Origin: Methanomassiliicoccales archaeon UBA147
GTDB lineage: Archaea; Thermoplasmatota; Thermoplasmata; SG8-5
NCBI GenBank assembly: GCA_002496385.1
Contig: DAJR01000010.1
Location: forward strand, 1-8,333
Length of the DNA stretch: 8,333 bases
Reading direction: 5' to 3'
Shown here: in pieces, positions 1 through 6,352 of the stretch
How positions within the stretch are numbered: position 1 is the stretch's first letter
Layout of the letters: every line of letters begins with the position of its first letter
Notes under the pieces: model-generated
Told to the model about the DNA's origin: nothing
Seen by the model: the letters and a program-made list of their open reading frames with translations, nothing else
Database searches by the model: none
Program-made: the position numbers and the translations under genes

Positions 1-27
1 CCTAGCCCCTAGTCCCTAGCCCCTAAC
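1..27. repeat. Heptamer tandem repeat CCTAGYC, cut by window edge
   Basis: The first 27 bases are just under four consecutive 7-base units: CCTAGCC, CCTAGTC, CCTAGCC and a decayed CCTAAC. The minus strand is correspondingly G-rich, with runs of three to four G separated by CTA or ACTA, so it could fold into a G-quadruplex. The array begins before the window, so its full length is unknown. It lies downstream of the minus-strand gene that ends at 80, in an intergenic position. Confidence 0.75.
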
Positions 28-39
28 AACATGCTATAT

Positions 40-79
40 AATTTTAAATTACAAAAATTGGAAAATCGCAATATGAACC
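40..79 (-). terminator. AT-rich 3' flank with T-run, probable terminator
   Basis: Downstream of the minus-strand stop at 80 the transcript would run into an AT-rich stretch that reads, on the minus strand, as several short T-runs including TTTTT at about 54-58 (plus strand AAAAA). Archaeal termination is commonly driven by such T-rich tracts without a stem-loop. No strong hairpin precedes it. The call rests only on position and composition. Confidence 0.4.
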
Positions 80-664
80 TCAGCATTCCTCATCATACCT
101 TGCGATCTTAATCGCGGCTTCCACATGGAACCCTCGGATGCTGTTGGATGTGCAGGATTCGTCCACTATCTCGACATAATTGAAATTTCCCGATACCAGC
201 TCCAGGATCCTGTCCCTGTGCTCCGGCGACCCGTCCCCCATCCGCAACACGCACTGGCTGTACGAATAGTCAGAGAGAATTCCCAGTATGATGTCAGCGG
301 CATGCTCGGGGCTCTGGGCGTCCCTCGTCTCGATAACTTTATCATCCGACAGGGCGGCAATCCCGGGCTCCGGACCGGGATCCACTCCGATGACCAGGAC
401 CTGGCTCGGCCCGAGACCGTTCATGGCCTGCAAGGCCTGCCGCATCCCGGACTCGAGCTCGGAAACAGCGATCTTCGGCGTGAATTCAATCGCAGACAGC
501 TCTTCCCGCGAGGTGAGGACCACCCCGATATCAAGCGGAATTGGCTTTGCAAAATCCAGCAGCCTGAATTTCATATTCCTGGACCTGAGGAATTTGGCCA
601 GGTCGTAATACAGGCGCACATCGGCGGTGAGGACTCCTATGACATTCCTTTCAGGCAGAACCAA
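80..664 (-). CDS. Uncharacterised archaeal protein with RNase H/RuvC-like fold
   Basis: This encodes about 194 residues. The N-terminal part (about 1-60) alternates strands and helices and contains the segment GVVLTSREE. The second part starts with VLVIGVDPGPEPGIAAL (D95), which closely resembles strand 1 of RuvC/RNase H-fold enzymes (IGIDPG). It continues with a conserved-looking RMGDGSPEHRDRI (about 141-153), then VDE (E169) and a C-terminal HVEAAIKIA helix (H180, E182), in the place where RuvC-like enzymes carry their last metal ligands. The order fits a conserved archaeal family of unknown function. Nuclease activity is an inference. The start chosen is TTG at 664, because a GAGG ribosome-binding site lies six bases upstream, overlapping the previous gene's stop. 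The open frame continues to 757, but that extra N-terminus overlaps the upstream gene and reads like a frame shadow (RALRLLRGGSG). It is co-transcribed with the Roadblock/zinc-ribbon gene. Confidence 0.75.
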   Translation of the reverse strand: MVLPERNVIGVLTADVRLYYDLAKFLRSRNMKFRLLDFAKPIPLDIGVVLTSREELSAIEFTPKIAVSELESGMRQALQAMNGLGPSQVLVIGVDPGPEPGIAALSDDKVIETRDAQSPEHAADIILGILSDYSYSQCVLRMGDGSPEHRDRILELVSGNFNYVEIVDESCTSNSIRGFHVEAAIKIARYDEEC

Positions 665-668
665 AATA

Positions 669-674
669 TCCCTC
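669..674 (-). promoter_or_regulatory. Ribosome-binding site deciding the start at 664
   Basis: On the minus strand GAGGGA lies six bases before TTG at 664 and overlaps the TGA stop (673-675) of the upstream gene. This stop/Shine-Dalgarno overlap suggests translational coupling, and it favours TTG over the longer overlapping reading frame. Confidence 0.5.
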
Positions 675-1197
675 AGCCGAACATGGAAAGGTCGTATCCG
701 CAGATCTGGCAGGCCGTGAGTTCCGGATCCTCCACGAAGGAGCCGCAGAGCTCGCATCTCTTCCTGTCGTCCGCCAGCCCGCTCTCCTCTTCAGGCAGAA
801 AAAGTGATTTCACGATGTCGCTGGCACCCTGCCATTCGTCCATGTCGCCGGTCCAGTTTCCGCATTGTTCCCAGAACTTTTCCTGAACTATGTCCACCGT
901 CCTCTCGACCTTGCTCTGGATCTTCACATCCGCCTTTCCTTCGTAAATGACGGCCAGATATATATGCTCGCCCAGCTCGATGAGGAGGTTCCTGTCCTCG
1001 AACTCCAGGCGCTTGAGGGACCACTGGCCTGCGCCGAAAGTGTCTTTGACGAAGCTCTGGATGGCGGTCAGCATGCCGGCGACAATGTCGAAATCCTGGT
1101 TCTGCTCGCCTTTGTGATTGGCATAGGTGATAAGGCATCCGCTTTTATGTACCAGGAATGCCTCTTTAATATCCGGAGAACCGTCTTCCGCGCTCAT
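673..1197 (-). CDS. Roadblock/LC7-like domain protein with C-terminal zinc ribbon
   Basis: This encodes 174 residues. Residues about 9-108 fit the Roadblock/LC7-longin-like pattern found in many Thermoplasmatota proteins: IKEAFLVHKSGCLITY at the start, a long helix (DIVAGMLTAIQSFVKDTF), then LKRLEFEDRNLLIELGEHIYLAVIYEG. After a second helix and a tryptophan-containing linker the protein ends with a zinc-ribbon knuckle pair, C148xxC151 and C163xxC166. There is no signal peptide or membrane segment, so it is probably cytosolic. Roadblock domains in prokaryotes usually bind small GTPases or act as dimerising sensor modules; its partner here is unknown. It starts with ATG at 1197. A TATA box about 40 bases upstream makes it the first gene of a two-gene unit with the RuvC-like gene. 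The domain call is by pattern recognition and no profile search was run. Confidence 0.75.
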   Translation of the reverse strand: MSAEDGSPDIKEAFLVHKSGCLITYANHKGEQNQDFDIVAGMLTAIQSFVKDTFGAGQWSLKRLEFEDRNLLIELGEHIYLAVIYEGKADVKIQSKVERTVDIVQEKFWEQCGNWTGDMDEWQGASDIVKSLFLPEEESGLADDRKRCELCGSFVEDPELTACQICGYDLSMFG

Positions 1198-1234
1198 CCA
1201 ATTCCGCCTTGAGGTGGCAGTATATGACTCGACG

Positions 1235-1248
1235 GCATATAAATTTTA
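1235..1248 (-). promoter_or_regulatory. TATA box for the Roadblock/RuvC-like gene pair
   Basis: The minus strand reads AAAATTTATATGCC here, with a TTTATAT core at 1243-1237. An archaeal start site about 25 bases downstream would fall near 1215, giving a short leader of some 18 bases before ATG at 1197. It sits directly after the antiporter stop codon (1254-1256), so this gene pair probably has its own promoter and does not depend on readthrough from the antiporter. Confidence 0.55.
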
Positions 1249-1253
1249 GTGGA

Positions 1254-2531
1254 TTATCTACCGACCTCCGCTGCAGTGTCGGAAGGGGGGGCATCATGTG
1301 CCGCGGGAAGGCCCCTGTACAAATGCCTCAGGATACCTGGCGTGATTACCGTGGTTATCAGGGCAAGCGCTATCAATATTGTGAAAAAGGCTCTGTCTAT
1401 GAAGCCGTACTTGAAGGCGGTGATGGCGATCACCATCTCCATCATCCCTCTGGCATTGATGCCGGTGCCGATTATCTTGGATTCCAGGATGCTGTACCCT
1501 GCCATTCTGGATGCAAGGAATCCGCTGAGGAATTTGCTCAACATCCCCACCGCCAGCACGGCAAGGAACATGGCCATGACCGACCCCAGCTCTTTCAGGT
1601 CGAACATCAGCCCAAGGTAGGCGATGAATATCGGGGCGAAGAATCCCATCGATATGCTGGATATCCCGGATTTCAGGTTCCTGAAATTGTCCGTTCCGAT
1701 TATTTTCTGGGAGATTAACAGTCCGCCATAGAATGCGCCGATTATGTAACTCAGGCCCAGGAACTCGGCCAGCACAGCGAAGTAAAGCGCGATGATGAGT
1801 GCGACCGAGAACTGCGCCTCCTTTGTCTTGAGTTTTGACATGAACCCGGAGAATTTTTTGGCCAGCCATCCGTCCTTTATGTGAAAGCTGCGCTCGGCGG
1901 CGAATATTATGCTCATGAACAGGGCTATCTTGAGCAACATCATGGATAAGTGCCATGGGTCGGAACCTCCTCCCTCGGCACTGATACCTATAAGCACACC
2001 CAGCATCGAAAAGCTGATCACGTCGTGAACTATCGCCGTGCCGATTATCGCGCTCCCAGTCCTGGTGTGGAGCCGCCCCAGGTCGTTCAGTATCTTGACG
2101 CTCACGGGAAGGGCTGTGATGGATATGCACAGGCCAAGGAACAGGGCACCAAGGTATGTTCCGAGGAAATACAGGCCTACGAGGAATCCCATGAGATATG
2201 TGATGATGAAGCTCCCGACGGCGATGTACATGCTCTTGCCCAGCATCACCTCGTAAAAATCCTTCATGTGGAGTTCGACGCCGGCATAGAAAACGACAAA
2301 GAAGATAGCCAGCGTTGTCAGGACATCCAGAAGGATGGCCATCGGGTCGCCCGCCGCAAGTGACAGCGGGTCAAGGAAATTCAGGAGCGATGGGCCGAGT
2401 ATGATGCCCGCGAGAAGTTCGCCCACTATCGCCGGTTGTTTGAGCTTCTCGAAAATTTCGCCGAATACCTTTGCCGCAGCCAGAATAAGGAGAAGGGCTA
2501 TTATCAATTCCACAGGAACAGCCCCCGCCAA
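1254..2531 (-). CDS. CPA2-family cation/proton antiporter (NapA/KefB-like membrane domain)
   Basis: This encodes 425 residues, almost all hydrophobic helices. Residues 24-50 (GEIFEKLKQPAIVGELLAGI...LGPS) are the classic CPA2 signature. The discontinuous helix segment SITALPVSVKILNDLG lies at about 137-152. The ion-site helix is GTAIVHDVISF (H169-D170), and the later helix GINARGMMEM contains R361. Such proteins exchange Na+ or K+ for H+ across the cytoplasmic membrane. The C-terminus stops about 20 residues after the last helix, so there is no RCK/TrkA regulatory domain. The usual acidic pair at the ion site is His-Asp here, so the cation and electrogenicity cannot be assigned. The start is TTG at 2531, because the frame is closed by a stop just upstream; GTG at 2513 is an alternative that shortens the N-terminus by six residues. 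It has its own upstream TATA-like region and is probably separate from the dnaJ operon. Confidence 0.9.
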   Translation of the reverse strand: MAGAVPVELIIALLLILAAAKVFGEIFEKLKQPAIVGELLAGIILGPSLLNFLDPLSLAAGDPMAILLDVLTTLAIFFVVFYAGVELHMKDFYEVMLGKSMYIAVGSFIITYLMGFLVGLYFLGTYLGALFLGLCISITALPVSVKILNDLGRLHTRTGSAIIGTAIVHDVISFSMLGVLIGISAEGGGSDPWHLSMMLLKIALFMSIIFAAERSFHIKDGWLAKKFSGFMSKLKTKEAQFSVALIIALYFAVLAEFLGLSYIIGAFYGGLLISQKIIGTDNFRNLKSGISSISMGFFAPIFIAYLGLMFDLKELGSVMAMFLAVLAVGMLSKFLSGFLASRMAGYSILESKIIGTGINARGMMEMVIAITAFKYGFIDRAFFTILIALALITTVITPGILRHLYRGLPAAHDAPPSDTAAEVGR

Positions 2532-2585
2532 TTCCGACCATCTGCTTCATGATTCAGCGTTCTCATTGCTGATGCTTATGGTTTC

Positions 2586-2621
2586 AGGTTATTTAAATTT
2601 ATTGAAATAAATTAAATTCAA
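2586..2621 (-). promoter_or_regulatory. AT-rich dnaJ 3' flank and probable antiporter promoter
   Basis: The spacer between the dnaJ stop (2622) and the antiporter start is strongly AT-rich. On the minus strand it holds T-rich stretches just after dnaJ that could end transcription. These are followed by ATTTAAATAACC at about 2600-2589, a good TATA-like box. Initiation about 25 bases downstream would give a leader of roughly 35 bases before TTG at 2531. Confidence 0.45.
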
Positions 2622-3773
2622 TCATTTCTTTCGCTTTGCGAACCTGCCCCCACTGGCATCAGTTTTTCCGTGGCCGGCCTCGGTGAATTCCCTCAGGACG
2701 CGCTTCTGCTCCGCGTTCAATTTTGTCGGCACCGCCAGGTTGACCTTCACATGCAGGTCTCCGTTGCCTCTCCCGCCCATCACGGGCATGCCCTTCCCCC
2801 TGAGCCTGAACACAGTGCCAGGCTGAGTTCCGGGCGGTATTTTGATTGACGCCTTCCCGTCGATGGTCTCAAGCGTCACCTCATCCCCGAGCGCCGCCTG
2901 GACGAAGTCAATGTCTATTTCCGTGAGCAGGTGGGCATCCTGCCTGCGGAATACCGGGTCATCCTGGACATGTATCACAACATAAAGGTCCCCTGGCGGT
3001 CCGCCGCGCCTTCCCGCGTCGCCCTCCCCCCTCAGCCTCAGCCTGGTGCCCATGTCCGCGCCCGCCGGGATGTTCACCTCTATCCTGCTTGTCTTCTTTA
3101 CCGCACCCTGGCCGCCGCATTTCTTGCAGGGCTTGTCGATCGTCTGGCCCGCGCCTCCGCAGGCAGGGCAGGCGCCTATTGATATGAACTGGCTGTACCC
3201 CCGCCTCTGTACCTGTTTCACCTGGCCCGAGCCGCTGCATGTCGGGCATTGTTTCGGTGAGGTCCCTTTCTCCGCACCCGTGCCGGAGCACTCTGCGCAG
3301 GCCGCCGAGTGGGGGATGTCAAGAATTTTGACGACACCTTTCGCGGCCTCCCTCAGCGTTATCTGGATATCATACCTGAGGTCGCTGCCCCGCGCGGGAC
3401 CTGTGCTATGATGGCTCCTGCGTCCGCCGCCCCCGAAGAAAATGTCGAATATCGAGCCGCCGGCAAAATCCCCGAAGATGTCGCTGATGTCCTGCTGATG
3501 GGTGAAGTCCTGCCACTGGAACCCGCCGCCGCCGAACGCATCGTTGATGCCAGCATGGCCGTACTGGTCATATTTTTGCCTCTTCTGGGGGTCGGCAAGT
3601 ATCTCGTAGGCTTCGCTCACTTCCTTGAACATCTCCTCGGCCTCGGCCTTGTTGCTCGGGTTCATGTCCGGATGGAATTTCTTGGCAAGCTTCCTGTAAG
3701 CCTTTTTTATGTCGTCCTGGCTGGCTGCCTTCTCGACGCCGAGGACCTCGTAGTAATCCCGTTTTCCCGCCAT
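2622..3773 (-). CDS. dnaJ: Type I DnaJ (Hsp40) co-chaperone
   Basis: This is a complete type I Hsp40 of 383 residues. The J domain (about 5-70) carries HPD at 34-36, which stimulates DnaK ATP hydrolysis. A Gly/Phe-rich linker follows (about 80-125). The zinc-binding region has four CxxCxGxG repeats: C159/C162 (CAECSGTG), C176/C179 (CPTCSGSG), C202/C205 (CPACGGAG) and C216/C219 (CKKCGGQG). Next comes the two-barrel substrate-binding C-terminal domain, including the GDLYVVIHV and GDLHVKVNL segments, and a basic tail (RFAKRKK). It acts in the cytoplasm, delivering unfolded clients to DnaK. It is the last gene of the operon, 67 bases after dnaK. ATG at 3773 has no strong Shine-Dalgarno sequence, and a stem-loop lies 26 bases upstream, so its expression may be tuned separately from dnaK. 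Confidence 0.97.
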   Translation of the reverse strand: MAGKRDYYEVLGVEKAASQDDIKKAYRKLAKKFHPDMNPSNKAEAEEMFKEVSEAYEILADPQKRQKYDQYGHAGINDAFGGGGFQWQDFTHQQDISDIFGDFAGGSIFDIFFGGGGRRSHHSTGPARGSDLRYDIQITLREAAKGVVKILDIPHSAACAECSGTGAEKGTSPKQCPTCSGSGQVKQVQRRGYSQFISIGACPACGGAGQTIDKPCKKCGGQGAVKKTSRIEVNIPAGADMGTRLRLRGEGDAGRRGGPPGDLYVVIHVQDDPVFRRQDAHLLTEIDIDFVQAALGDEVTLETIDGKASIKIPPGTQPGTVFRLRGKGMPVMGGRGNGDLHVKVNLAVPTKLNAEQKRVLREFTEAGHGKTDASGGRFAKRKK

Positions 3774-3799
3774 TGTCGAACTTCCGATGGTTTGAAATT

Positions 3800-3823
3800 G
3801 GGCGCAGGCAGATGCCCGCGCCC
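3800..3823 (-). promoter_or_regulatory. Strong stem-loop between dnaK and dnaJ
   Basis: Plus-strand arms are GGGCGCAGGCA (3800-3810) and TGCCCGCGCCC (3813-3823). In minus-strand RNA the stem is GGGCGCGGGC paired with GCCUGCGCCC, ten continuous pairs including one G-U wobble, closing a four-base AUCU loop. In RNA of the opposite strand that wobble becomes an A-C mismatch, so the structure favours the operon transcript. It is followed by AAUUUC and has no long U-run, so it is more likely a partial attenuator or an mRNA-processing or stability element than a full terminator. Confidence 0.6.
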
Positions 3824-3840
3824 ATTAATATCTTGCCTGG

Positions 3841-5697
3841 CTACTTGTCTTCCTTGACCTCTTTGTAGTCCGCGTCCACGAAGCCGTTGTCTCCCTCGGG
3901 TGGCGGCGGGGCCTGCTGGCCTCCCGCCTGCTGTTGCTCCGCCTGGTACTGCGCGGCTGCCTGCTGGTACAGGGCGGTCGTGACCTCGTGCAGCGCCTTT
4001 CCAAGGGCTTCCAGTTCCGCCTTGACTTTCTCGACGTCATCGGATTTTATGGCTTCCTTGAGAGCTGCCAGCGCGGTGTTGATGCGCTCCTTCTGCTCCT
4101 GCGTGGCCTTGTCCCCCAGCTCCTGCATCGTGCGCTCGGTCGAGTACACCATGTTGTCGGCCTGGTTCATGGTCTCTATCTTCTCGCGCTTCTTTGCGTC
4201 CTCGTCCGCGAACCTCTGGCTGTCCTTTATCTTCGCTTCGATCTCTTCCTGCGAGAGATTGCTCGTCGCGGTGATGGTTATCTTCTGCTCCTTGCCGGTG
4301 CCCAGGTCTTTGGCCGCCACGTTGACTATGCCGCTGGCGTCTATGTCGAATGTCACTTCTATCTGGGGTATCCCCCTCGGGGCCGGCGGAATGCCCACCA
4401 GATGGAATTTTCCGAGGCTGACATTGTCGGTGGCCATCGTCCTCTCGCCCTGTGTGACATGGATCTCGACGCTGGTCTGATTGTCCGCGGCCGTGCTGAA
4501 TATCTGGCTCTTGCGGGTCGGGATGGTGGTGTTCCGGGTGATGAGCGGGGTCGTGATGCCGCCAAGGGTCTCAACGCCCATGGTCAGCGGTGTCACGTCA
4601 AGGAGCACAATCTCCTTTATCTCGCCGCCCAGTATGCCGCCCTGGATTCCCGCGCCGACAGCGACGCACTCGTCGGGATTCACGTTCTTGTACGGTTCCT
4701 GACCGAAGAAATCCTTCACCAGGTCAACGACTGCGGGCATCCTTGTGGAGCCGCCCACCAGAATCACCTTGTTAATATCCTCCTTCTTGAGAGCCACCGG
4801 TTTTGCGTCCCTCATGGCCCTCTTCATCGGCTCCAAGGTGCGGTCGAGCAGGTTCCTCGTCAGTTCCTGGAACTTCGCCCTTGTTATCTTGACCTCCATG
4901 TGTTTCGGGCCGGTGTTATCCGCGGTGATGTAGGGGAGATTCACGGTTGCCTGCTGGAGTCCCGAAAGCTCGATCTTTGCCTTCTCTGCGGCCTCCTTGA
5001 GCCTCTGCATCGCCGTGACGTCGTTCCTCAGGTCCATGCCGTGGGATTTCTTGAACTCGGAGACAAGGTAATCAACCAGCACCTGGTCCCAGTCATCCCC
5101 GCCGAGCAGCGTGTCCCCGTCGGTGCTGAGCACCTGGAACGTGCCGTCGCCAACCTCAAGGAAGGATATGTCGAACGTGCCGCCGCCCAGGTCGAAGACA
5201 GCTATCTTCTCGCCTTCCTGCTTCTCAAGGCCATAGGCAAGCGCCGCGGCAGTGGGCTCGTTGATTATCCTGAGCACTTCCAGACCGGCGATCTTTCCCG
5301 CGTCCTTGGTCGCCTGGCGCTGATTGTCGTTGAAATAGGCAGGTACCGTGATGACGGCCTTCGTGACGCTTTCGCCCAGGTAAGCCTCTGCATCCATCTT
5401 CAGCTTCTGGAGTATCATCGACGATATCTCCGGCGGGGTGTAGTTCTTCGCGTCGATCTTCACCCGGTGGTCCGTGCCCATCTTCCTCTTGATGGACGAG
5501 ATCGTCCTCTCGGGGTTGCTGACGGCCTGTCTTTTCGCGACCTGGCCAACAAGCCTCTCCCCGTCTTTCGTGAACCCCACCACCGAAGGCGTGGTCCTCT
5601 CCCCCTCGGCATTGGGCAGCACCTTGGGCTTTCCGCCCTCCATGACCGCCATGCACGAGTTTGTCGTTCCCAGATCTATTCCGATTATCTTTGCCAT
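3841..5697 (-). CDS. dnaK: Hsp70 chaperone DnaK
   Basis: This is a complete Hsp70 of 618 residues. The ATPase domain (about 1-360) shows IGIDLGTTNSC (5-15), ITVPAYFND (116-124), VFDLGGGTFD (168-177, with the phosphate-contacting T174), GDTLLGGDDWD and VILVGGSTRMP (311-321). The interdomain linker is VLLDVTP (364-370), followed by the beta-sandwich substrate domain (TPLTMGVETLGG onward) and a helical lid. The tail is Gln/Ala/Pro-rich and ends acidic (VDADYKEVKEDK). The region after SSIKRKMGTDHRVK is short and lacks the extra ATPase-domain segment of proteobacterial DnaK, so it belongs to the form shared with Gram-positive bacteria and archaea. It works with DnaJ and GrpE in cytoplasmic protein folding. 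ATG at 5697 follows the grpE stop by two bases and has a perfect AAGGAGG ribosome-binding site inside the end of grpE, implying translational coupling and high expression. Confidence 0.99.
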   Translation of the reverse strand: MAKIIGIDLGTTNSCMAVMEGGKPKVLPNAEGERTTPSVVGFTKDGERLVGQVAKRQAVSNPERTISSIKRKMGTDHRVKIDAKNYTPPEISSMILQKLKMDAEAYLGESVTKAVITVPAYFNDNQRQATKDAGKIAGLEVLRIINEPTAAALAYGLEKQEGEKIAVFDLGGGTFDISFLEVGDGTFQVLSTDGDTLLGGDDWDQVLVDYLVSEFKKSHGMDLRNDVTAMQRLKEAAEKAKIELSGLQQATVNLPYITADNTGPKHMEVKITRAKFQELTRNLLDRTLEPMKRAMRDAKPVALKKEDINKVILVGGSTRMPAVVDLVKDFFGQEPYKNVNPDECVAVGAGIQGGILGGEIKEIVLLDVTPLTMGVETLGGITTPLITRNTTIPTRKSQIFSTAADNQTSVEIHVTQGERTMATDNVSLGKFHLVGIPPAPRGIPQIEVTFDIDASGIVNVAAKDLGTGKEQKITITATSNLSQEEIEAKIKDSQRFADEDAKKREKIETMNQADNMVYSTERTMQELGDKATQEQKERINTALAALKEAIKSDDVEKVKAELEALGKALHEVTTALYQQAAAQYQAEQQQAGGQQAPPPPEGDNGFVDADYKEVKEDK

Positions 5698-5699
5698 TT

Positions 5700-6332
5700 T
5701 TATTCCTCCTTTGATATATTATTATCCTCAACTTCTTTGATCCTCAACCTGGCCACCTTGACCTTCGCAGGCCTTATGACCTTTCCCTTCATTGCGTACC
5801 CAGCCTGGAATTCCTCCAGGACCGCGCCGTCCTCCCCGCTCTCGACCTCGGCCTGCATTATCGCATCGTGCCGGTGCGGGTCGAACCTGCATCCCGCGGA
5901 GGCTATCTTCTCGAGGCCGTTCGTCTTCAGGTACGAAATCATGTTCTCGTAGACCATGATGACACCTCTGGCTTCCTCGTCCGGCATTTTCTCGAGGAAT
6001 GACAGCGCTCTCTCGAAATTGTCCAGGGTATCGAGCAACCCTGAAACTATGGTCTGGCATGCGTCATCCGCTATTCTGGTTTTCTCCGCCTCGACCCTCT
6101 TCTGGAAATTCTCGAAATCGGCCTGGACACGCTGCAATTGGGCGAAGTATCCCTGGGCCAGCTCGGTTTTTTCTGCAAGCCGGCGTTCAAGCTCTTCTAT
6201 CTCCCGCCCGGCTCCTTCCGGAACGGCGGATTCAGCGGTTTCCTTCACTGCCAACGGCGCATCGGGGGTCTCAACTAGTGCATCGGATTCCCTTGCTGCC
6301 AGTTCATCCTTCTTCTTTTTCCTGTTTCCCAT
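5700..6332 (-). CDS. grpE: GrpE nucleotide-exchange factor
   Basis: This encodes 210 residues from ATG at 6332. The N-terminus is a charged, lysine-rich, disordered stretch (GNRKKKKDELAARES). A long coiled-coil dimerisation helix follows (IEELERRLAEKTELAQGYFAQLQRVQADFENFQKRVEAEK). The four-helix-bundle segment is LLDTLDNFERAL. The beta-wing carries the GrpE signature FDPHRHDAIM and GYAMKGKVIRPAKVKVA. GrpE releases ADP from DnaK so that the client is freed. A GTG at 6344 in frame would add four residues (MCDN), but GTGAT, matching the archaeal 16S tail, lies just ahead of ATG 6332 and favours the shorter form. It follows the regulator gene by about 20 bases and nearly abuts dnaK, so it is clearly in the operon. 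Confidence 0.96.
   Translation of the reverse strand: MGNRKKKKDELAARESDALVETPDAPLAVKETAESAVPEGAGREIEELERRLAEKTELAQGYFAQLQRVQADFENFQKRVEAEKTRIADDACQTIVSGLLDTLDNFERALSFLEKMPDEEARGVIMVYENMISYLKTNGLEKIASAGCRFDPHRHDAIMQAEVESGEDGAVLEEFQAGYAMKGKVIRPAKVKVARLRIKEVEDNNISKEE
5701..5712 (-). promoter_or_regulatory. Strong ribosome-binding site of dnaK inside grpE
   Basis: The last codons of grpE on the minus strand read AAAGGAGGAATAA, giving a full AAGGAGG Shine-Dalgarno sequence about seven bases before the dnaK ATG at 5697. The best site in the operon therefore belongs to dnaK, whose translation is probably coupled to that of grpE. Confidence 0.75.
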
Positions 6333-6352
6333 GTTATCACACACTCATCACG

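Noticed and set aside
665..757. Longer N-terminus for the RuvC-like protein, from 757
   Set aside because: The extra 31 residues overlap the zinc-ribbon end of the upstream gene, look like a frame shadow, and a good ribosome-binding site supports the start at 664.
3934..5952. A 672-codon open frame on the plus strand, antisense to dnaK
   Set aside because: It lies in exact register opposite the real dnaK codons, has no recognisable domains and is the well-known antisense artefact of GC-rich dnaK genes.
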